A stretch of DNA of 9,686 nucleotides from UBA7236 sp964638865 (GTDB taxonomy: Bacteria; Bacteroidota; Bacteroidia; Chitinophagales; BACL12). Made by a program: the position numbers and the translations under genes. The first letter of the stretch is position 1, and each line of letters begins with the position of its first letter. The notes under the pieces were generated by a model. It had not been told where the DNA came from. It ran no database searches and saw nothing but the letters and a program-made list of their open reading frames with translations. Positions 5,997 through 9,686 of this stretch are shown in pieces. The stretch lies in the NCBI GenBank assembly GCA_964638865.1, contig CAZXBG010000143.1, forward strand, positions 1 to 9,686, written 5' to 3'.

Positions 5997-6806
5997 TTAA
6001 ATCGACAATGTTTTTAACCATTCCGTAACCGCCTCCCAATAATATCCATTCGCCGGATCGCTGCTCCAGAGGGCTTTTGAGCCATGTGTTCCTTTGGTGT
6101 CTGGATAAAATTGGGTTAATACATTTTCCGGAAGATGTTTAAATGCCTTTTCGAGTGCACCTGCTTCTTTTTCTGTGGAGGTGATGAAAATGGGTTTTGT
6201 ATTGTAGTTTTTAAAGTAATCGGCAGCAGAGGTTCCATCATCAAATTTTGCAATGGGACTAAATCCGATAACTGCTTTTACATGGTCATTATCCATTGAA
6301 ACCTTTAAACAAAGGGTGGCCGAATAACTACTTCCCCATAAAATAACAGGTTGGCCCCAGGTATTGAAAGCGAGGTTTACACCGGCTTCAATATCGGGAA
6401 TAGAAGATTGATAGGTTGTCTCCTTATTTGCTGCAAGGGCATTCGCGTTAGTTTTATTATCGTGTGCTTCAATTGCACCGCCACTTCTTTGATCAAGTGC
6501 GAGGCAATTGTAGCCCATCGCATTCAATTTCGGTGCTATTTCGGCATATTCATAATTATTCATTTTAGCCTGATGGCACAACACAATTGCAGGGGAGGTG
6601 CTGTCAATAGAATACATCACAGCGCGCATGGTTAACCCGTCGGCAGAAGGAAATTCCATCGTATCCTGACGCATTCCGTTGACCGTTATGGGTTGTTGTT
6701 CGGGAACATCGGTAAGGGTTGCCTGGTTCGATTTATCCTTTTTTCCGTTGCAGGAAATAAAAATTGAACCTGCTACAATAAATAGTATAATACTTATTCC
6801 TTTCAT
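5997..6806 (-). CDS. Alpha/beta-hydrolase family lipoprotein
   Basis: Numbered from ATG 6804-6806, this is a 269-residue exported lipoprotein. Residues 1-18 are a signal peptide ending SIFIS with the lipidated Cys at 19. The fold is an alpha/beta hydrolase of the dienelactone-hydrolase-like type: VLCHQA (75-80, oxyanion region), NCLALDQRSGG, then the nucleophile elbow GSSYS (158-162), with Ser160 as nucleophile and Ser in place of the usual last Gly. The late THGSKALW supplies His241. The acidic residue is probably in FITSTEKE (208-214). The substrate is unknown; an esterase or acyl hydrolase acting in the periplasm is likely. An upstream in-frame ATG at 6839 would add 11 residues and bury the -7 box (6820-6827) in the coding region, so the shorter start is preferred. 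The stop lies 3 bp from the gap, so downstream neighbours are unknown. Confidence 0.85.
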   Translation of the reverse strand: MKGISIILFIVAGSIFISCNGKKDKSNQATLTDVPEQQPITVNGMRQDTMEFPSADGLTMRAVMYSIDSTSPAIVLCHQAKMNNYEYAEIAPKLNAMGYNCLALDQRSGGAIEAHDNKTNANALAANKETTYQSSIPDIEAGVNLAFNTWGQPVILWGSSYSATLCLKVSMDNDHVKAVIGFSPIAKFDDGTSAADYFKNYNTKPIFITSTEKEAGALEKAFKHLPENVLTQFYPDTKGTHGSKALWSSDPANGYYWEAVTEWLKTLSI

Positions 6807-6819
6807 CCTGGTTTTTTTG

Positions 6820-6827
6820 CAAAGATA
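6820..6827 (-). promoter_or_regulatory. -7 box for the alpha/beta-hydrolase gene
   Basis: On the minus strand this reads TATCTTTG, an exact fit to TAnnTTTG, 13 bp before the ATG at 6806. It lies inside the longer possible reading frame and so decides the start. The leader would be only a few bases long. No clear -33 TTG is seen. Confidence 0.55.
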
Positions 6828-6884
6828 GCACGCTAGCATTTTGTTAGGAAAGTGTAATTATTAAAAGCTATGTAAATAAATGGT

Positions 6885-6892
6885 TACCTTTG
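6885..6892 (+). promoter_or_regulatory. -7 box for the beta-helix lipoprotein gene
   Basis: TACCTTTG is an exact fit to TAnnTTTG, 46 bp before the ATG at 6939. With the minus-strand box at 6820-6827 it makes the interval a divergent promoter region, the two boxes being about 57 bp apart. Confidence 0.55.
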
Positions 6893-6938
6893 GAACATAA
6901 ATAACAGTAAAATCGCGTTATTTCGGGTATCAGACATT

Positions 6939-8387
6939 ATGCACTTCAAAACTCTTAATTCACAGCTTTTTCTCGTTTTATCCATACTCCTTTTAATTTC
7001 AGCACAAAGCTGCCGGAAGGATATTTTTGTTACTGATACTAATGCGAAACTACAATTCAGCGAGGATACCGTGCATTTCGATACTGTTTTTACCACCGTT
7101 GGTTCTATCACTATTCCCCTTAAAATTTTTAATACCTATAATGATCCCATTTCCATTTCTACAATTGAACTTTCAGGAGGAGAAGGTTCCCAATTTCGTT
7201 TAAATGTAGACGGGGAATCAGGAGTGGTTTTTCATGATATTGAAATTCCGGGAAACGATAGTTTGTATGTCTTTATCGAAGTAACAGTGGATCCAAATGC
7301 GGAGGCACTTCCATATATTATCGAAGATTCAATAATTTTCGAAACTAATGGAAATTTGCAGGAAGTGAAATTGATTGCACTTGGTCAAAATGCACATTTT
7401 CATTTTGGGGAAATACTTTGTGATACAACCTGGACAGATGATCTTCCGCATGTGATTATAGGTTCTGTTTTGGTGGATACCTTGTGTACGCTTACTATTA
7501 CGGAAGGCACGAATATTCACATGCACGGAGGAAGTTATTTTTATGTTTTAGGAACATTGAATGTAATTGGAACAAAAGATAGTATTGTTACTTTTCAGGG
7601 CGACAGGTTAGAAGATTTTTACAAAGATGTTCCCGGTCAGTGGGAAGGAATTTATTATTTACGTGGTAGTTATGCTAACACCATGATCTACACAGAAATA
7701 AAAAATGCAAACGACGGAATTGCGCTCGGATACAGCACTACACCTGATCTAGAATATTATAAAGATTATTTACCCGAACTCACAATTTCCAATACGAAAA
7801 TCTACGATTGTCAGAATAACGGATTGCTTTCACTCAACAGTAAAATAAAAGCGACTAATGTTTTGATCTATAATATCGGATTGAGCAATTGTGCGTTATT
7901 TATGGGGGGAGATTACGATTTCAGACATTGCACATTTGCGAATTACAGCTCCACTTATCTTGCACATCAAACTCCTATTCTCGGAATATTCGATTATTTT
8001 TCTTTCAGTCAGGATATTGTGATTTCCGATGAACTTACTAAGGCAAATTTCACCAATTGTATAGTGGAAGGTTCTATTGCTGAAGGGAATGAAATTGTGA
8101 TCGACACCTTAACTGCAGGCTCTCCATTAAATTTCAACTTTGATTTTTGCATATTGCGCACCGATATTAATGAGGATCTGCTCAACGATTCGAATTGTTT
8201 CTTCAACCAAAACGCAGCTTTTGCTAATATTGGGGAAAGAAATTATTGTCCGGGTGAATTTTCCCCCGCCTTAAATGCTGGTACAGTTATTCTCACTGAC
8301 CCTGTTTTTGATGATATCAGAGGTGAATTGAGACCTTTTCCCGGCACTTTGCCCGACATCGGAGCCTATGAAACCACCGCGGAATAA
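6939..8387 (+). CDS. Large surface or periplasmic lipoprotein with Ig-like and right-handed beta-helix regions
   Basis: This is a 482-residue lipoprotein. Residues 1-24 form a signal peptide ending LLLISAQS, with the lipidated Cys at 25 followed by RKD. Residues 35-150 are strand-rich and look like an Ig-like domain of the ASPM/SPD-2/Hydin type (HFDTVFTTVGSITIPLKIFN opening, VDPN, and ALGQN closing). From about 180 on, repeated short strands (TLTITEGTNIHM, TLNVIGTKDSIVTFQG, ANTMIYTEIKNANDGI, LTISNTKIYDCQNNGL, FRHCTFANYS) form a right-handed parallel beta-helix, as in carbohydrate-binding or polysaccharide-cleaving surface proteins. The C-terminus ends in DIGAYE, the usual end of this type, with an ASPALNAG motif variant (FSPALNAG). 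No catalytic residues can be assigned, so an enzyme role is not claimed. It is divergent from the hydrolase lipoprotein and 100 bp upstream of the DUF4389-like gene. Confidence 0.85.
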   Translation: MHFKTLNSQLFLVLSILLLISAQSCRKDIFVTDTNAKLQFSEDTVHFDTVFTTVGSITIPLKIFNTYNDPISISTIELSGGEGSQFRLNVDGESGVVFHDIEIPGNDSLYVFIEVTVDPNAEALPYIIEDSIIFETNGNLQEVKLIALGQNAHFHFGEILCDTTWTDDLPHVIIGSVLVDTLCTLTITEGTNIHMHGGSYFYVLGTLNVIGTKDSIVTFQGDRLEDFYKDVPGQWEGIYYLRGSYANTMIYTEIKNANDGIALGYSTTPDLEYYKDYLPELTISNTKIYDCQNNGLLSLNSKIKATNVLIYNIGLSNCALFMGGDYDFRHCTFANYSSTYLAHQTPILGIFDYFSFSQDIVISDELTKANFTNCIVEGSIAEGNEIVIDTLTAGSPLNFNFDFCILRTDINEDLLNDSNCFFNQNAAFANIGERNYCPGEFSPALNAGTVILTDPVFDDIRGELRPFPGTLPDIGAYETTAE

Positions 8388-8426
8388 GGGAACACATCAA
8401 ATCTATTTTAATTTGTTAATATCTGC

Positions 8427-8458
8427 TTGGTTGATTAGGGAGAGGTTTCCTATATTTG
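8427..8458 (+). promoter_or_regulatory. Bacteroidota-type promoter of the DUF4389-like gene
   Basis: TTG at 8427-8429 (or 8431-8433) and TATATTTG at 8451-8458 are 21 or 17 bp apart, close to the expected -33/-7 spacing. The -7 box lies 29 bp before the ATG at 8488. This suggests separate transcription from the lipoprotein gene. Confidence 0.65.
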
Positions 8459-8487
8459 AATACATTTTTTAACCTAAACTCACAACT

Positions 8488-9111
8488 ATGTTCAAATTTA
8501 ACATTACCCATCAGGAGTCATACTCCCGTGGTGAATTATTATTGCGATCCTTTTTTGGATGGCTGTATATTCTGATACCACATTTTTTACTGCTCATTTT
8601 TTATGGTATTTGGGTTTCCATAGCGCAATTTGTTGCATGGTGGATCATTTTATTTACCGGAAAAACCCCGGAGTTTTATTATACTGCAATGTTGAGTTAT
8701 AATAAATGGGGTCTTAGACTCATGGCTAGATTGTTGAATCTATCTGACGGGTATCCATCATTTGGACCAAACGGCACGGATGATAAAACGGAATTGCATT
8801 TCGACCATATTCACATCGGCAGGGGTCAGTTATTATTGCGATCTTTTTTTGGGTGGATATATGTTGGAATACCGCATATAATTTGTTTGTATGTGAGAAT
8901 TATTGCAACTTATTTTTTGATATTTCTGGCATGGTGGGTTGTACTCTTCACCGGAAAATATCCTGCGGGTTGGCATAAATTTAATGTGGGCACTTTCCGA
9001 TGGGCAACTAGGGTAAGTTTGTATTTAAGTTTCTTCCTGGAGATATATCCTCCATTTAGTGGCAAATCGGAAGAAATAGAAGAGGCAGATAAACCGTTAG
9101 ACCAAGTTTGA
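8488..9111 (+). CDS. DUF4389-like membrane protein made of two tandem repeats
   Basis: This 207-residue inner-membrane protein consists of two copies of one unit. Copy 1 is residues 14-93 and copy 2 is 112-192. Each opens RGxLLLRSFFGWxY, continues IPH, then a long hydrophobic stretch, AWWxxLFTGKxP, an aromatic loop and a W..R helix, and ends in YPxF. Each unit has about two membrane helices, so four in all. The build matches the DUF4389 family, whose function is unknown to me; family members often have one or two such units. A hydrophilic 20-residue linker (94-111) joins the copies, and the C-terminus is acidic (SEEIEEADKPLD). The DNA of the repeat starts is almost identical (8536-8549 and 8830-8843 share 14 bases), which hints at fairly recent duplication or gene conversion. 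It has its own promoter and a terminator downstream. Confidence 0.82.
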   Translation: MFKFNITHQESYSRGELLLRSFFGWLYILIPHFLLLIFYGIWVSIAQFVAWWIILFTGKTPEFYYTAMLSYNKWGLRLMARLLNLSDGYPSFGPNGTDDKTELHFDHIHIGRGQLLLRSFFGWIYVGIPHIICLYVRIIATYFLIFLAWWVVLFTGKYPAGWHKFNVGTFRWATRVSLYLSFFLEIYPPFSGKSEEIEEADKPLDQV

Positions 9112-9142
9112 TATTTAATTAACTTTATTAAATAGTTAGGAG

Positions 9143-9163
9143 CCGGCAGAAATATTTTGCCGG
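9143..9163 (+). terminator. Intrinsic-type terminator after the DUF4389-like gene
   Basis: CCGGCA (9143-9148) and TGCCGG (9158-9163) form a 6-bp stem with a 9-base loop, followed by TTTCTAATTTT. It lies between the DUF4389-like stop and recX. Confidence 0.65.
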
Positions 9164-9183
9164 TTTCTAATTTTAAAGTGCTG

Positions 9184-9639
9184 ATGAACGATTTGATTTA
9201 CAATAAACTCCGCCATTATTGTGCCTACCAGGAGCGATGCCATGAAGAAGTACGCACGAAATTATTGTCACTTAAAATTTATGGAAACAACCTGGAGGAA
9301 ATTATAAATAAATTAATTGAAGATGATTTTTTAAATGAGGAACGTTTTGCAAAAGCATATGCCGGTGGAAAATTCAGAATTAAAAAGTGGGGTAGGGGGA
9401 AGATTATCAATGAACTGAAAAAACGAAAGGTATCTGCTTATTGCATTAATAAGGCTATGCTGGAGATAGGGCAGGAGGATTATTTATTAACCCTGAATAA
9501 ATTAGTATCTGTCACATTAAAAAAATATAAAACAAATAATGATTTTGAGACTAAAAATAAAGTAACCCGCTATCTCATTTCACGCGGCTATGAATCGGAA
9601 CTCGTTTGGGATTTAGTGAATAAAAAAAATTTGGATTAA
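9184..9639 (+). CDS. recX: Regulatory protein RecX
   Basis: This is a 151-residue RecX-family protein, a regulator that binds RecA and limits its filament on DNA. It shows the three-helix repeats of the family: a first unit with CAYQERCHEEVRTKL (13-27; the usual 'L..R..S..EL..KL'), then IINKLIEDDFLNEERFAKAYAGGK (the 'LIEEGFLDDERFA+AY' signature, 40-63), then KWGRGKIINELKKRKVSAYCINKAM, and a C-terminal unit YLISRGYESELVWDLV. Length is normal. The start at ATG 9184 is chosen because the earlier TTG at 9157 lies in the right arm of the terminator hairpin. No recA lies in the window. No Shine-Dalgarno sequence is seen, as is usual in the phylum. Confidence 0.9.
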   Translation: MNDLIYNKLRHYCAYQERCHEEVRTKLLSLKIYGNNLEEIINKLIEDDFLNEERFAKAYAGGKFRIKKWGRGKIINELKKRKVSAYCINKAMLEIGQEDYLLTLNKLVSVTLKKYKTNNDFETKNKVTRYLISRGYESELVWDLVNKKNLD

Positions 9640-9669
9640 ACAGCGGCTCTTTTTTAACCCACAATACGG

Positions 9670-9686
9670 ATGAAAAAATTAGCCAC
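9670..9686 (+). CDS. Possible start of another gene, cut by the window edge
   Basis: ATG at 9670 opens MKKLA, a common start for exported or small proteins in this phylum. Only five full codons are visible, so no product can be named and the start itself is a guess. Confidence 0.3.

Noticed and set aside
5854..6039. A 61-codon minus-strand frame across the N run
   Set aside because: More than half of it is undetermined sequence, so it is an artefact of the gap.
1..9686. CRISPR array, tRNA or rRNA genes
   Set aside because: I looked for regularly spaced repeats and tRNA-like cloverleaf ends and saw none in the window.

Overview
The window is AT-rich DNA from a member of the Bacteroidota, most likely an environmental draft genome. 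The gene families point there: an ECF sigma factor with a small membrane partner, SCxKD-type lipoproteins, and a RecX and a DUF4389-type protein typical of the phylum. The promoters do too, since several genes have a TAnnTTTG -7 box and lack obvious Shine-Dalgarno sequences. A run of exactly 100 N at 5894-5993 is a scaffold gap, so the order of the two halves rests on the assembly.

Region 1 (1-3004) is a decaying stretch with one intact gene. It starts with a minus-strand pseudogene of a lipoprotein related to N-formylglutamate amidohydrolase, with seven in-frame stops and a frameshift. A gene-poor stretch follows, then an intact sensor histidine kinase whose PAS domain is of the type found in CheB/CheR/PAS kinase fusions. 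Behind its start lies a relic of an IS1182-like transposase. Two diverged copies of an unexplained ~115 bp repeat lie at or just beyond the stop codons of the kinase and of the next gene.

Region 2 (3002-4680) has an intact NAD-dependent epimerase/dehydratase-like gene on the minus strand, followed by a 740 bp gene-free interval. This interval holds two hairpins, several promoter-like motifs and a structured element on the plus strand that resembles the flavo-1 RNA motif of Bacteroidota. Open frames on both strands of that element look spurious.

Region 3 (4635-5770) is a two-gene minus-strand operon ended by a strong terminator: an ECF sigma factor and, 12 bp downstream, a small two-helix membrane protein rich in His, Gly and Trp. 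The second gene is a candidate regulator of the first.

Region 4, right of the gap, has an alpha/beta-hydrolase lipoprotein (minus) divergent from a large beta-helix lipoprotein (plus). These are followed on the plus strand by a DUF4389-like membrane protein built from two tandem repeats, a terminator, recX and the first codons of another gene. Apart from the sigma/membrane pair and the divergent lipoprotein pair, the sequence does not show one pathway linking these genes. I did not find a clearly new multi-gene system. The most unusual items are the paired 3'-end repeat, the sigma-factor partner and the structured RNA element.
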